64,000 nt of DNA from DAOMNO01 sp035443885 (GCA_035443885.1 DAOMNO010000005.1:128900-192899); one strand, 5' to 3'. Positions 55,323 to 64,000 are shown, counted from the stretch's first letter. Translations and numbers: made by a program. Notes: generated from the letters alone by a model not told the origin.

Positions 55323-58300
55323 TTGCCGCCTGTGGCGGTGGGCCGTATCATCCGCGCCGCCGTGGTTGCAACTTTTCTTCCCTCTTCACGACGAAGGCAC
55401 GCTGCGCGATGCGTGCTGCTGCGCACCATTGCGATGGTTCTCAGCACGATGGCGGCTCTTGCCTTCGTTCCGGGTGTGCGCGCACAACCAGAGCGGCCCC
55501 GCATTCTTGGCGATCGGCTGAGTGGCTTCGTGCTGCCGATCGAACCGCTGACGGGTGATATTGAAATCAGCGGTTTGCGCGCGGCGGCGTGGGAAGTGGA
55601 TGACACGCGGCGGCTGTTCATTCAGGGCGATGTCGTCATTGTCGTTGCGGGGCAGCGATTCCACTCGCGCGAAGCAACCGTCTGGCTCAATCGCATTCCC
55701 AGCGAAGGGGGCCTGATTAATCAGATCGCCATGTACTTCGACGACCTGACCGATCCGCTGCGCCCCGCGGGTGCGGGCGTCGCGGGTCGCAACCTGCTGG
55801 CAACCGGCAGCGCACGTGGCGAAGTGAAGCTCAACGTTGCGCTGTTGAGGCAGGAGCGACCCGTGATGCGGGATTTTCTCCGCCGCGCGGAAACGCGGCT
55901 TGCAGCACATCTGGAAAGCCTGCTGACGGACGAGCAGCGACTGCGCAACCGGCCGCTTGTGCATGTCCCCCCGCAGCCCGATACATTCGTGCCAATACCG
56001 GGCGGCACGGTGGAGTCGATCCCAGCGCCGCCGCGCGAGCCGGTGTTCGCGCCGGTGCCAGTCGATGGTCATCCGTGGCTTGGCCCGCCGGGCGGTGAGA
56101 TTCACTTTGCCGCTGCGGAAGTTCAGATCGTCAGCGGCGAGGAAGAAAACGTGATCACGCTGCTCGGCCCGCTGGTGATTGAACAGATCGCGCCGGGCGA
56201 GCGGTTTTCGCGCATGACGCTTTCTGCGCAGCGCGGCGTGATCTTCACCGATCCCATGCCACTGGAAGAAATGCTGGGCAACCAGCTTGAGGCTTCCGCG
56301 GTGCGAGGCATTTACCTGGAAGGCAATGTGATTATTCGCGCGGGTGGTTCCGCCGGCGCGCCGGGCGCAGCGGCGGATGAATACACCGTTCGCGCCCCGC
56401 AGGTGTATTACGATTTCCGCACGGATCAGGCGTTGCTGCTCGACGCGGTGTTGCGAACGTATTCGCGCCAGCAGCAAATGCCTGTGTATGCTCGCGCACA
56501 GGAGATGCGGCAGATTGCGGAAGACCAGTGGACCACGCAGCGCGTTACGGTTTCCACGAGCGAGTTTCATCAGCCTCATCTTGCGGTTGGCGCGCGGCGG
56601 GTGGCGGTGCGGCAATCACCCGCTGAAGATGGCGGCACGGAAACGTATGTGGATGCGCGCGACGTAACACTTCGCGCGAACAACGTGCCGGTGTTCTATA
56701 TGCCCCGCTTTGCGGGCACGATTGGCGACACCGCACTGCGAAGCATTCAGATCGGCGCTCGCGACACCGACGGCCTGCGGGTCTTCACCACGTGGAACCT
56801 TGCTACGCTGCTTGGCGTGGAAGCGCCGGACGGCGTGGATATGGCCCTTCGGCTGGACGGCTTCACGAAGCGAGGCGGTGGCGCGGGGCTGCTCTTCCGC
56901 TACGACGCAGGCGCGATCGGCGAAGTCGATCTCTATGGCATGTACGACACGGGCGAAGACCGCACGTCCACCGGGCGGCGCGTCACGCCCGATGAGGATT
57001 GGCGTGGCGTCGCGCTGTGGTCACATCATCAGCGATTGCACCCGGACTGGACGCTTCAGGCGCAGACTTCGTACATCAGCGATGAGACGTTTATCACGAC
57101 GTGGCGCGAAGACGACTATCGCATGCGCCGTGAGTATGAAACGAGCGTGTACCTGAAGGGCCAGCGCGATCACACGGCGATCACGCTGCTGGCCAAGCAC
57201 GAGCTCAACGACTTCATCTCAAACGAGTATCTGCTGGCATCGCGTCAGTATCAGGTGGACAAGATGCCTGAACTGACGTATCGCCGATACGGCGACACCT
57301 TCGGCGCGTTCACCTACTCGACGGAATCGCGCGTCGGGCGCATGCGCATGGTGTTCGAGGAGAACACGCCGCGACGGCTCGGCGTGCGCCCGCAGGCGTT
57401 CGGCATCGGGCTGAATGATCCCATTGATCAGATGTTGCTGGCGGGCGGCCTGCGTGAGTTCTATGTGGGCCGAGCGGACACGCGGCATGAGCTGGCGATG
57501 CCTTTCAATGTCGGCATCTTCCGCGTGGTGCCGTTCGTCGTCGGGCGCGTAACGGCATACAGCAAGGATTTCAAGCACTATTCAAGCGATGCGGACGACA
57601 TGCGATTCCACGCAGCGGGCGGCGTGAACGTATCCACGCAGTTTCAGCGCGTGGACAACAGCGTCAACAGCCGCGTCTTCGATCTGCACCGCATGAGGCA
57701 CATCATCGAGCCGCGATTGATGATGTGGTACGGCTACTCGGACGTAACACGCTATGCGCTGCCCGCGTATGACTTCGCGGTCGAAGAGTTCGGCGACGGC
57801 GCTGCGGCGCAGATCGCTGTGCGCAACACATGGCAGACACAGCGCGGAGGGCCGGGGCAATGGCGCTCCGTCGATGTGCTCACGGTGGATACAGGACTTG
57901 TGATTGTGGGCGACGGCGCGACGAGACGGCATCCCGTGCCGCAGTTCATCGAATATCGCCCGGAGTATTCGCAGTTCGGCGATCATTTCTTCGCAACGGC
58001 CATGTGGCTGCCGAGCGACAGCCTTTCTGTCGGCGGGCAGATCATCTACGACATGGACGCTTCAGATATCGCGCGCGGCTCCATCGGATTCGGCATCGAA
58101 CATTCGCCAGCGCTCACCACCTATGTGGAGTATCGCTATCTGAAAGCGGTCAATCTGCAACTGCTGGATGCGTCGTGGATTTATCGCATCAGTCCGAAGT
58201 ATCGGCTGATCCTGACGCCTCAGTGGGATTTCGTCGAAGGCTCGCTGCGTGCGTTCAACGTGAACGTAACGCGATCTTTCCCTGACTTCGATCTCATCCT

Positions 58301-58370
58301 GCGCATGGGTTACGATCGCGTGCGCGACGAGACCACATTCAGCGCGACCATCGGCCTCGTCCGCTTCTGA
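55323..58370 (+). CDS. LptD-like outer-membrane LPS assembly protein
   Basis: About 1015 residues. The start is uncertain: TTG 55323 gives a full signal peptide (basic SSRRRHAARC then a core ending in GVRA), whereas ATG 55434 would lose the basic part. The first part (LFIQGDVVIVVAGQRFHSRE, GIYLEGNVIIRAG) shows OstA/LptA-like strands; the middle and C-terminal parts are long beta-barrel text (HQRLHPDWTLQAQTSYISDE, YVEYRYLKAVNLQLLDASW, FPDFDLILRMGYDRVRDE). It ends with Phe, as many outer-membrane proteins do. The order and size match LptD, which inserts LPS; with lpxB in the window this is sensible. No LptE is nearby. Confidence 0.82.
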   Translation: MPPVAVGRIIRAAVVATFLPSSRRRHAARCVLLRTIAMVLSTMAALAFVPGVRAQPERPRILGDRLSGFVLPIEPLTGDIEISGLRAAAWEVDDTRRLFIQGDVVIVVAGQRFHSREATVWLNRIPSEGGLINQIAMYFDDLTDPLRPAGAGVAGRNLLATGSARGEVKLNVALLRQERPVMRDFLRRAETRLAAHLESLLTDEQRLRNRPLVHVPPQPDTFVPIPGGTVESIPAPPREPVFAPVPVDGHPWLGPPGGEIHFAAAEVQIVSGEEENVITLLGPLVIEQIAPGERFSRMTLSAQRGVIFTDPMPLEEMLGNQLEASAVRGIYLEGNVIIRAGGSAGAPGAAADEYTVRAPQVYYDFRTDQALLLDAVLRTYSRQQQMPVYARAQEMRQIAEDQWTTQRVTVSTSEFHQPHLAVGARRVAVRQSPAEDGGTETYVDARDVTLRANNVPVFYMPRFAGTIGDTALRSIQIGARDTDGLRVFTTWNLATLLGVEAPDGVDMALRLDGFTKRGGGAGLLFRYDAGAIGEVDLYGMYDTGEDRTSTGRRVTPDEDWRGVALWSHHQRLHPDWTLQAQTSYISDETFITTWREDDYRMRREYETSVYLKGQRDHTAITLLAKHELNDFISNEYLLASRQYQVDKMPELTYRRYGDTFGAFTYSTESRVGRMRMVFEENTPRRLGVRPQAFGIGLNDPIDQMLLAGGLREFYVGRADTRHELAMPFNVGIFRVVPFVVGRVTAYSKDFKHYSSDADDMRFHAAGGVNVSTQFQRVDNSVNSRVFDLHRMRHIIEPRLMMWYGYSDVTRYALPAYDFAVEEFGDGAAAQIAVRNTWQTQRGGPGQWRSVDVLTVDTGLVIVGDGATRRHPVPQFIEYRPEYSQFGDHFFATAMWLPSDSLSVGGQIIYDMDASDIARGSIGFGIEHSPALTTYVEYRYLKAVNLQLLDASWIYRISPKYRLILTPQWDFVEGSLRAFNVNVTRSFPDFDLILRMGYDRVRDETTFSATIGLVRF

Positions 58371-58379
58371 ATCAGCTCG

Positions 58380-59795
58380 TCAGCCCGCGCGATCCAGCCC
58401 TTCAAGGTCGTACTGCTTGATCTTCTTGTAAAGCGTGGTGCGATTAATATCGAGCTGATCCGCTGTCTTCTGGCGATTCCACTCATTTGCACGCAGCGCG
58501 GCGAGAATGATCTCCTTCTCCGGCTGTTCAAGCGCAAGCCGCAGCGGCATCGGCGTCCATTCAATTGCACCGGCGCGAGGGGCCGGGCTTGTCGTTGCGG
58601 ATCGCAGCACCTGCGGCGGAAGATCATCCGTCGTAATGCGCGTGCCTTGCGTGAGCACCACGGCACGCTCCACGATGTTCTCCAGCTCGCGCACATTGCC
58701 GGGGAATGCGTAGCAACGCAGCGCTTCCAGAGCTTCCGGCGCGAAGCCGAGAATGTGCTTGCCGGCTTCCGCCGACTTCATCTGAAGGAAGTGCTCCGCA
58801 AGGAGAATGATGTCCGCCTGCCGGTCGCGCAGCGGCGGCAGCTCGATCATCACGACATTGATGCGGTAGTAGAGGTCCTGCCTGAACTGGCCCGCCGCGA
58901 CGAGGTCTTCCAGCGGCTGATTGCTGGCGAGAATCACGCGCACGTCCACCTCAATGGATTTCGTGGATCCCACCGGCTCAAACGCTCGCTCCTGCAAGAC
59001 GCGCAGCAGCTTGAGCTGCATGCCGGGCGATGCTGAGTTGATCTCATCAAGGAACAGCGTGCCGCCGTGCGCTGCAAGAAAGCGGCCGACTTTATCTGCA
59101 TGTGCGCCAGTGAACGCGCCTTTCGTGTGGCCGAACAGTTCAGACTCCAGCAGCGTCTCCGGAATTGAGCCGCAGGAGATTTCGACGAACGGCTTCTCGC
59201 GGCGAGGTGAAAGACGATGAATCGCACGGGCGATGAGCGACTTGCCCGTCCCGGATTCGCCAGACATCAGCACCGTGGTCCGGCTGGGCGCCACGGCGGC
59301 GATCACGTCGTACAGCCGCCGCATACGTTGATCGACGCCGATAATGTTCTCCAGGCCGGCTCGCTCATCGAGCTTGCGCCTGAGTGTTGTATTTTCCTGC
59401 AACAGCGCGTGCTGACGCACGGCTTTTTCCACCGCGATGCGCAGCTCTTCATCGACCAGCGGCTTGGTGAGGTAATCGATTGCGCCAAGACGAATCGCTT
59501 TCACCGCGGTTTCAATTGTGCCGTAGCCTGTAATCGCGATCGGCACAATGCCCGGACTCGCGCCGCGTGCTGCGCGAATGAGGTCCAACCCGTTCATGTC
59601 AGGCATCGACATGTCGGTAATCAGTACGTCAAACGGATGATCGTCTTTCTCTGCGGTTTCCAGCGCTCGCAGCGCGTCTTCGCCGTTCATCGCTGCGGCT
59701 GAGTCGTAGCCGGTCTCGGCGAGATACTCGGCGATCGACTGCGCGACGATGTGGTCATCATCGACGACAAGAACTCGCGGCGATTCGTGACTCAT
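58380..59795 (-). CDS. Sigma-54-dependent response regulator (NtrC family)
   Basis: 471 residues with three parts. Receiver domain 1-125: Asp12/Asp13 acidic pocket, phosphate acceptor Asp61 in LITDMSMPD, Lys111. AAA+ domain about 145-385: Walker A GESGTGKS (179-186), the sigma-54 contact loop GAFTGA (226-231), Walker B FLDE (248-251). Fis-type helix-turn-helix at the end (NRQKTADQLDINRTTLYKKI). The intact GAFTGA loop means it should activate RNA polymerase with sigma-54. It follows a histidine kinase gene with a four-base overlap, so they form a two-component pair. Confidence 0.96.
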   Translation of the reverse strand: MSHESPRVLVVDDDHIVAQSIAEYLAETGYDSAAAMNGEDALRALETAEKDDHPFDVLITDMSMPDMNGLDLIRAARGASPGIVPIAITGYGTIETAVKAIRLGAIDYLTKPLVDEELRIAVEKAVRQHALLQENTTLRRKLDERAGLENIIGVDQRMRRLYDVIAAVAPSRTTVLMSGESGTGKSLIARAIHRLSPRREKPFVEISCGSIPETLLESELFGHTKGAFTGAHADKVGRFLAAHGGTLFLDEINSASPGMQLKLLRVLQERAFEPVGSTKSIEVDVRVILASNQPLEDLVAAGQFRQDLYYRINVVMIELPPLRDRQADIILLAEHFLQMKSAEAGKHILGFAPEALEALRCYAFPGNVRELENIVERAVVLTQGTRITTDDLPPQVLRSATTSPAPRAGAIEWTPMPLRLALEQPEKEIILAALRANEWNRQKTADQLDINRTTLYKKIKQYDLEGLDRAG

Positions 59796-60559
59796 CGCGA
59801 AGAAAGCCTTTCGATCGGCACGATGACTCGCAGCACCGCACCGGCGTTGAACGGCACGTTCATCAGCATCATGGAGCCGCCCAGCGAACTAACAATGCGG
59901 CGACTCAACTCCAGCCCGATGCCGTGCCCGCCTGTGGAGGCGCCGTGCGGCTCATCTGTCACAGGTCCGCGCGATTCGCGCACATTCTCAGGCGGCAGGC
60001 CGGGGCCGGTGTCGGAAATCAGAATCATCAGTTCACGCCGAGGCGAGAGATCGACCGACAGCTCCACCTGCCTTGGCGAGCGCGGGCCGAGCGATGCAGC
60101 CTGCACAGCGTTGCGCAGGCCATTGAGCATCACTGCACCGAGTGGGCCAGCAGGCAGGTCCATCGCCGTAACGCTCACATGCGTGGTCAGCTCCACCGAA
60201 TGCTGCTCCGCCAGCGCGCTGACGGCAGCAATGCACCGATCAAGTTCTTCATGAATCGTGCGATCGGTGTCAAACAGCCCAGGCCCCGGCGCATCGTCGC
60301 GCAGCGTCTGGGCGATCAGGTTCGCCATCTCGGCCAGCGCACGCTCCGCAAGTTGAAGCCGGGATGCAATCTCCGTGATCGCGCCCTGTTCGCCTGCCGC
60401 TTCAATAGCGCGGCGAGCCAAGCTCAAACTCCGCATCGATCCGTCCAGAAGTGAGTTCAGCTCGTGGGCCAGTTCCCGCGCGGTGAGCGACGATGGCGGG
60501 TTTGATCCGCGGTTCGAGGTGAACAGAGAGGACGCATCGGCGGGTTGATTGTGGCGCAT
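59792..60559 (-). CDS. Soluble histidine kinase partner of the NtrC-like regulator
   Basis: 255 residues from ATG 60559 (a GTG six bases upstream is also possible). Short unstructured start, then a HisKA-like helix with His32 in TARELAHELNSLL, followed by a long helix, then the HATPase_c domain with LNGLRNAVQAA (N box), ISDTGPGLPPE (G1) and GGHGIGLELSRRIV (G2). No membrane helix, PAS or GAF domain is visible, so the signal must come through a partner or an intracellular cue. Overlaps the regulator by ATGA. Confidence 0.92.
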   Translation of the reverse strand: MRHNQPADASSLFTSNRGSNPPSSLTARELAHELNSLLDGSMRSLSLARRAIEAAGEQGAITEIASRLQLAERALAEMANLIAQTLRDDAPGPGLFDTDRTIHEELDRCIAAVSALAEQHSVELTTHVSVTAMDLPAGPLGAVMLNGLRNAVQAASLGPRSPRQVELSVDLSPRRELMILISDTGPGLPPENVRESRGPVTDEPHGASTGGHGIGLELSRRIVSSLGGSMMLMNVPFNAGAVLRVIVPIERLSSR

Positions 60560-60600
60560 GGCCACTTGATCGACCCAAAAACCGCCTCAGTGAAGCCGCA

Positions 60601-60618
60601 TGTTGCATTTTTGCAACA
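60601..60618. promoter_or_regulatory. Perfect palindrome upstream of the kinase-regulator operon
   Basis: TGTTGCA, four T, TGCAACA: a perfect 7-bp inverted repeat 42 bases upstream of the kinase start codon. Size and position fit a protein-binding operator or a short leader hairpin. It has no long T run after it on either strand. Confidence 0.45.
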
Positions 60619-60684
60619 CGATTCCCGGACCTGACATCCCCTGCTCCGCCAGAAATCACCCTTTCACATGAGGTCAAGTCCAAT

Positions 60685-60731
60685 AACAGGTTGAATCTTG
60701 CCCATCTTAACGTCGCAGACCTCAACCTGTT
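60685..60731. repeat. Inverted repeat between the prenyltransferase and kinase genes
   Basis: AACAGGTTGA (60685-60694) pairs with TCAACCTGTT (60722-60731); further out GAGGTC (60670) and GACCTC (60718) are also complementary. The region 60560-60883 holds no gene that I can support. It may end the prenyltransferase transcript (minus strand) or regulate the kinase operon. Confidence 0.5.
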
Positions 60732-60883
60732 GAAATCGCGAAACTTGCGCTTGCAGATCGCGCTTTTCGGTGTATCTTCAGTGGGACTGGCGGATCATCG
60801 AAGTGGCTCTGGAGGAGAAGCCATTTCTGAACCGCCTTTTTCATGCGCAGAGCGACGCTGCCCAGCCCTCGCACGCGCAATTT

Positions 60884-61834
60884 TTACAGCCGATACGTCA
60901 TGGGCTTTCCAGAGACGCCGCTGATTTCCTTGATGAGCGTCATGCCGAGGAAGCCGCACACCGCAAATGCGCCGATCCACATGGCCTGCGTGGTGAGGCC
61001 GAGCGCGAGCAGCCACGCCGCGCCGTACAGGCATTGCCACATGGCGCCGTAGCGCTTGAGTTTCTCCGCCGCCACTCGCCCGGTGATTCGGCGCGTCTTC
61101 CAGTACGCCACTGCACAGAAGAGCACGACCGTGATCGCGGGGTAAATCACCGCGCGAGGCGTAATGTGGTCGGGCCACCAGCCTTCGCGATACACGCCCA
61201 CGCCCAGCAACAGCGCGGACCAGAAAACCCATCCTGCAATCACGCCGATGAACGCATTGCGCGTCAGTCGCGGCCGCTTGTCTTCCAGAACGTGTACCGC
61301 AATCGCGCCCGCCAGTGAATGCGTCATCACCAGCCAGACAGGCCACGTGAAGCCGAGTTGATAGTTCGGCAGCAGCATATGCGCTGCGTGAATCAGCCCG
61401 ATCGTTACCAATCCCACCGCGGGGATGAACTTGCCGGTCGCGTTGTAGAACAGCAGCGCGGCAGCGGTCAACATGCCGATCCACAGCGCGGGCTTGCCGA
61501 ACGACTCTGCAGCAAGCATCGCCACAATCAGCGCGCCAACCGTAACGACGACAGCCTGCGCGGGGCGAATGCGCCCTGCGGGAATCGGCCTCTCCGGGCT
61601 GAACGCGCTGTCATGCCGCGCATCAAGCACATCGTTGAGTGATGCGCCGTATGCAAACAAGCCGATGGCGAGCGCAGCGCCCGCCAGCAGCGCGGGGATC
61701 AGGTCCATCTGCGCCACTGGCAGATGATCGAACCCGCCCAGCCCGCGCGTCAGCAGAATGACGAACCACACATCGCTCACCGCGCCGAACGCCATCGTCA
61801 GCCTTGTGAGCTGAATCGCGGTAATCAGTCGCAT
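60884..61834 (-). CDS. UbiA family prenyltransferase
   Basis: 316 residues from ATG 61834. Integral membrane enzyme that transfers a prenyl chain to an aromatic or other acceptor. The first Asp motif is NDVLDARHD in the expected NDxxDxxxD form, and the second conserved region has VLEDKRPRLTRN. About nine membrane helices. The acceptor is not evident: quinone, chlorophyll-like, heme or geranylgeranylglycerol-type members all share these motifs. Single gene divergent from ribH. Confidence 0.9.
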   Translation of the reverse strand: MRLITAIQLTRLTMAFGAVSDVWFVILLTRGLGGFDHLPVAQMDLIPALLAGAALAIGLFAYGASLNDVLDARHDSAFSPERPIPAGRIRPAQAVVVTVGALIVAMLAAESFGKPALWIGMLTAAALLFYNATGKFIPAVGLVTIGLIHAAHMLLPNYQLGFTWPVWLVMTHSLAGAIAVHVLEDKRPRLTRNAFIGVIAGWVFWSALLLGVGVYREGWWPDHITPRAVIYPAITVVLFCAVAYWKTRRITGRVAAEKLKRYGAMWQCLYGAAWLLALGLTTQAMWIGAFAVCGFLGMTLIKEISGVSGKPMTYRL

Positions 61835-61966
61835 GAACGTTCGTCGCACGGGTGTGCATGGTACCCCCGTTCAGCCCCTGAAGCCGCTGCATTTGGCGCG
61901 GCGCGTTGAATCACGCCTGCGGCACCCGTACCATGCCCGGTTCTCCATCCCCGATCTGATCGCCCC

Positions 61967-62455
61967 ATGCACACCGAACCGACAACCAGCGGTAGCGCAC
62001 GCAACCTGCGGATGGCCATCGTCGTCAGCCGATACCATCGGCCTGTAACAGACGCTCTGCGCGCTGGTGCGGTTGCCCGCTTCCTCTCAGCGGGTGGCGC
62101 GGAAGATGATCTGCTGATGGTCGAGGCTCCCGGCGCGTTTGAGCTGGTCGCCATCGCGAGGTCGTTGGCGGGGCGGGAAGACATCGATGCCGTGGTCGCG
62201 CTTGGCTGCGTCATCACCGGTGAAACGCCTCACGATCAATACATCTGCAACGCCGTCGCCACGGGGCTTGCTTCCATCTCTGTGCAGACTGGCGTGCCGG
62301 TCGCATTCGGTGTGCTCACCTGCCGTACACTGGAACAGGCGCACGCTCGCGCGGGTGGCGAGCATGGCAACAAGGGCGATGAAGCCATGGCTGCTGCGAT
62401 TGACGCTGCACTCACCATTCGCGCAATCGACGCCGCGAAGGAGCGCGTGAACTGA
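61967..62455 (+). CDS. ribH: 6,7-dimethyl-8-ribityllumazine synthase
   Basis: Penultimate step of riboflavin synthesis. 162 residues. IVVSRYHRPVTDAL, VEAPGAFELVAIARSL, and GCVITGETPHDQYI with the catalytic His89 are all diagnostic. Phe22 of the B. subtilis pattern is replaced here by Tyr/His in SRYHR, as in many relatives. Stop TGA overlaps the nusB start by one base (TGATG), a common ribH-nusB coupling. Confidence 0.97.
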   Translation: MHTEPTTSGSARNLRMAIVVSRYHRPVTDALRAGAVARFLSAGGAEDDLLMVEAPGAFELVAIARSLAGREDIDAVVALGCVITGETPHDQYICNAVATGLASISVQTGVPVAFGVLTCRTLEQAHARAGGEHGNKGDEAMAAAIDAALTIRAIDAAKERVN

Positions 62456-62928
62456 TGGCCCATTCACGCGACATTCGACGATGCGCGCTCCAGGCGCTGT
62501 ATCAGTTCGATATCAGCAGCGGCGACACGCCGGAAGCCATGAACGAAGTGCGTCAGTCGCTTGACGATTCGCCGGGCACGGCACAGACGCACGAAAAAGG
62601 CTTCGATCTTGCGGTGGCGGCGTGGCGAGCGAGACAATCCGCCGATGCGGCCATTGCCTCGCTCACGCCGGATTGGCCCATCTATCGCCAGCCCGTGCTG
62701 GACCGCAACATTCTTCGCCTCGCGCATTATGAAATGACCGAAGGCGGCACGCCGCCCAAGGTGGCGATCAATGAAGCGGTGGAACTCGCTCGCGAGTTCA
62801 GCACTGAAAAATCACCGCTCTTCGTCAATGGCGTGCTGGACAAAGTGTTCCGGGACATTCGTTCGCGAATGCCGGAGCACGCAGCAACTCCACCCAATGA
62901 CGATGGAACGCACGGGGGCAGCGACTAA
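62455..62928 (+). CDS. nusB: Transcription antitermination factor NusB
   Basis: Small all-helical protein acting with NusE in rRNA antitermination. 157 residues. IRRCALQALYQFDIS near the start, PDWPIYRQPVLDRNILRLA in the middle and PPKVAINEAVELAREFST near the end are classic. Overlaps ribH by one base and is four bases before ftsY, so the three genes form an operon. Confidence 0.96.
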   Translation: MAHSRDIRRCALQALYQFDISSGDTPEAMNEVRQSLDDSPGTAQTHEKGFDLAVAAWRARQSADAAIASLTPDWPIYRQPVLDRNILRLAHYEMTEGGTPPKVAINEAVELAREFSTEKSPLFVNGVLDKVFRDIRSRMPEHAATPPNDDGTHGGSD

Positions 62929-62931
62929 CGC

Positions 62932-63858
62932 ATGGGTCTCTTCCGCGCGGCGATCAAGAAGATTCGTCAGGGCCTCAGCCGCACGCGAGAGGTCTTCTCC
63001 GGCGGCTTGCGCGGCTTGCTGTTCGGCCGCTCGCTCAGCGAAGAACTGATTGACGAAATTGAAACCTATCTCATCACCGCGGATGTCGGTGTGAAGACAA
63101 CGACGGAGATCATCGCGAACCTTCGACGTGAATTCCGGTCCGGTCGAGTTTCGCGAGGCGAAGACGCGATCACCTACCTCAAGGAACAACTCAAATCGAA
63201 GTGGCGCGATGGCAGCCGGGCGCTCGCCGTCAGCGCCACGAAGCCGACCGTGATTCTCGTCGCGGGCATCAACGGCGCGGGAAAGACGACGAGCGTGGCG
63301 AAGATCGCCAAGTCGTTGCGCGATGAAGGACGTTCCGTGCTGCTCGCTGCGGCAGATACATTTCGCGCGGGTGCGGTCGAGCAACTCGAAATCTGGTCCC
63401 GGCGGCTTGGCGTTGATCTGGTGAAAGGCAAGGCCGGGGCCGATCCCGCAGCCGTCGCTTTCGACGCAGCGGATGCAGCGCTCGCGCGCGGCGTGGATGT
63501 GCTGCTCATCGACACCGCTGGCCGCCTGCACACGCAGGACAACCTCATGCGGCAGCTCACCAAGATTCGTGATGTGGTAGCGAAGAAGATTCCCGGCGCA
63601 CCGCATGAAGTGCTGCTCGTGCTCGACGCCACCAGCGGTCAGAATGCCGTCAACCAGGCCAACATTTTCAACAAAGCCATCGACATCACCGGCATCTTCC
63701 TCGCCAAACTGGACGGCACCGCCAAAGGCGGCATCGTGCTGGCGATTCACGATGCGCTCAGCGTGCCGGTCAAGCTCGTAGGCGTGGGTGAAACGCCCGA
63801 CGATGTCGAGCCGTTCGATCCCGACGCGTTCATCGATGCGATGTTCAGCGCGGAGTGA
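62932..63858 (+). CDS. ftsY: Signal recognition particle receptor FtsY
   Basis: GTPase that docks SRP-bound ribosomes at the membrane. 308 residues: the N domain (EELIDEIETYLITADVG) and the G domain with GINGAGKT (112-119), DTFRAGAVEQL, DTAGRLHTQDNLM, AKLDGTAKGG. The acidic A domain of E. coli is missing, replaced by a short basic N-terminal helix (LFRAAIKKIRQGLSRTRE), the usual case outside the Enterobacteria. Last gene of the ribH-nusB-ftsY operon. Confidence 0.97.
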   Translation: MGLFRAAIKKIRQGLSRTREVFSGGLRGLLFGRSLSEELIDEIETYLITADVGVKTTTEIIANLRREFRSGRVSRGEDAITYLKEQLKSKWRDGSRALAVSATKPTVILVAGINGAGKTTSVAKIAKSLRDEGRSVLLAAADTFRAGAVEQLEIWSRRLGVDLVKGKAGADPAAVAFDAADAALARGVDVLLIDTAGRLHTQDNLMRQLTKIRDVVAKKIPGAPHEVLLVLDATSGQNAVNQANIFNKAIDITGIFLAKLDGTAKGGIVLAIHDALSVPVKLVGVGETPDDVEPFDPDAFIDAMFSAE

Positions 63859-63896
63859 CGAAAAAACACGATACCTTCAACAGACTCAGATTTTTC

Positions 63897-63925
63897 TTGC
63901 TTCCGCAGTGTGGCAAGTGTATGTT
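63897..63925 (+). promoter_or_regulatory. Sigma-70-like promoter for the gene at 63967
   Basis: TTGCTT (63897-63902), a 17-base spacer and TATGTT (63920-63925) lie about 40 bases upstream of an ATG with a strong ribosome binding site. Confidence 0.5.
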
Positions 63926-63966
63926 CAATCCGTCGGCGGGTTCCCCTCTCCTCCGGAGGATGTGCC

Positions 63967-64000
63967 ATGAGCAAACGGTTTGATGGGGTCGTCAGGTGTG
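63967..64000 (+). CDS. Start of an unidentified gene (cut by the window end)
   Basis: ATG at 63967 preceded by CGGAGGAT gives MSKRFDGVVRC up to the window edge. The upstream ribosome binding site and promoter-like bases support a real gene, but too little is visible to say what it is. Confidence 0.6.
   Translation, partial: MSKRFDGVVRC

Noticed and set aside
60770..61318. Plus-strand open frame starting with GTG in the prenyltransferase-kinase space
   Set aside because: The first 25 residues look protein-like, but the rest is antisense to the UbiA-family gene and no ribosome binding site is seen.

Overview
The window most likely comes from a planctomycete of the class Phycisphaerae, probably from a draft genome, since a 10-base N gap sits at 14196-14205. 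The evidence is a combination of traits. Three secreted proteins end in the paired dockerin-like repeat typical of that group (form NGNGTVDVQDLLILLSNWG). One protein has a PEP-CTERM-like tail (PAPGALGVFALAAF then an Arg run). There is a planctomycete-style pseudopilin and several zinc-ribbon membrane proteins. A Gram-negative envelope is shown by lpxB and an lptD-like gene. Base composition is GC-rich throughout and I see no island of clearly different composition. I found no rRNA, tRNA, CRISPR array, insertion sequence or phage gene.

Layout. 1-3371: a DUF1573/ankyrin protein cut by the window edge, a strong terminator, and an M32 carboxypeptidase. 3390-10568 (minus strand): a secreted sugar-dehydrogenase-like protein with dockerin-like repeats, then a run of a one-TM protein, a family-5 uracil-DNA glycosylase, ilvE and three zinc-ribbon membrane proteins. 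10711-16053: a large secreted protein of unknown role, a PEP-CTERM-like protein, a dockerin-like protein whose signal peptide looks frameshifted, and a small membrane protein. 16176-20551: a 1216-residue fusion (Maf/MptE-like domain, coiled coil, SpsF-like nucleotidyltransferase, radical-SAM-like barrel without its cysteines) overlapping a NeuA-type CMP-sugar synthetase. This looks like a nonulosonic-acid or surface-glycan module and is the most unusual part of the window.

20568-32503: comEC, a DUF2007/DUF4026/DUF2007 cluster, a small zinc protein, a pseudopilin, two lipoproteins, rho with its terminator, coaE, a short promoter-terminator unit without a gene, and a DUF4139 protein. 32642-42168: an M20 dipeptidase, then a minus-strand cluster of astD, astA, a class-III aminotransferase, another M20 peptidase, dapF and an M48 protease. 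The succinyltransferase steps are present but astB and astE are not in the window. 42216-52087: a serine beta-lactamase-like hydrolase, an ankyrin protein, aspS, lpxB, a glycosyltransferase, an ExbB-like channel, and the isoprenoid genes ispA and dxs.

52088-64000: a nested hairpin element after dxs, two secreted proteins (one dockerin-like), a DUF167 protein, an lptD-like gene, a sigma-54 response regulator overlapping a soluble histidine kinase, a UbiA-family prenyltransferase, ribH-nusB-ftsY, and the first codons of another gene. Household functions (isoprenoids, riboflavin, CoA, lysine/peptidoglycan precursor, transcription termination, SRP targeting) are scattered between lineage-specific secreted and membrane proteins.
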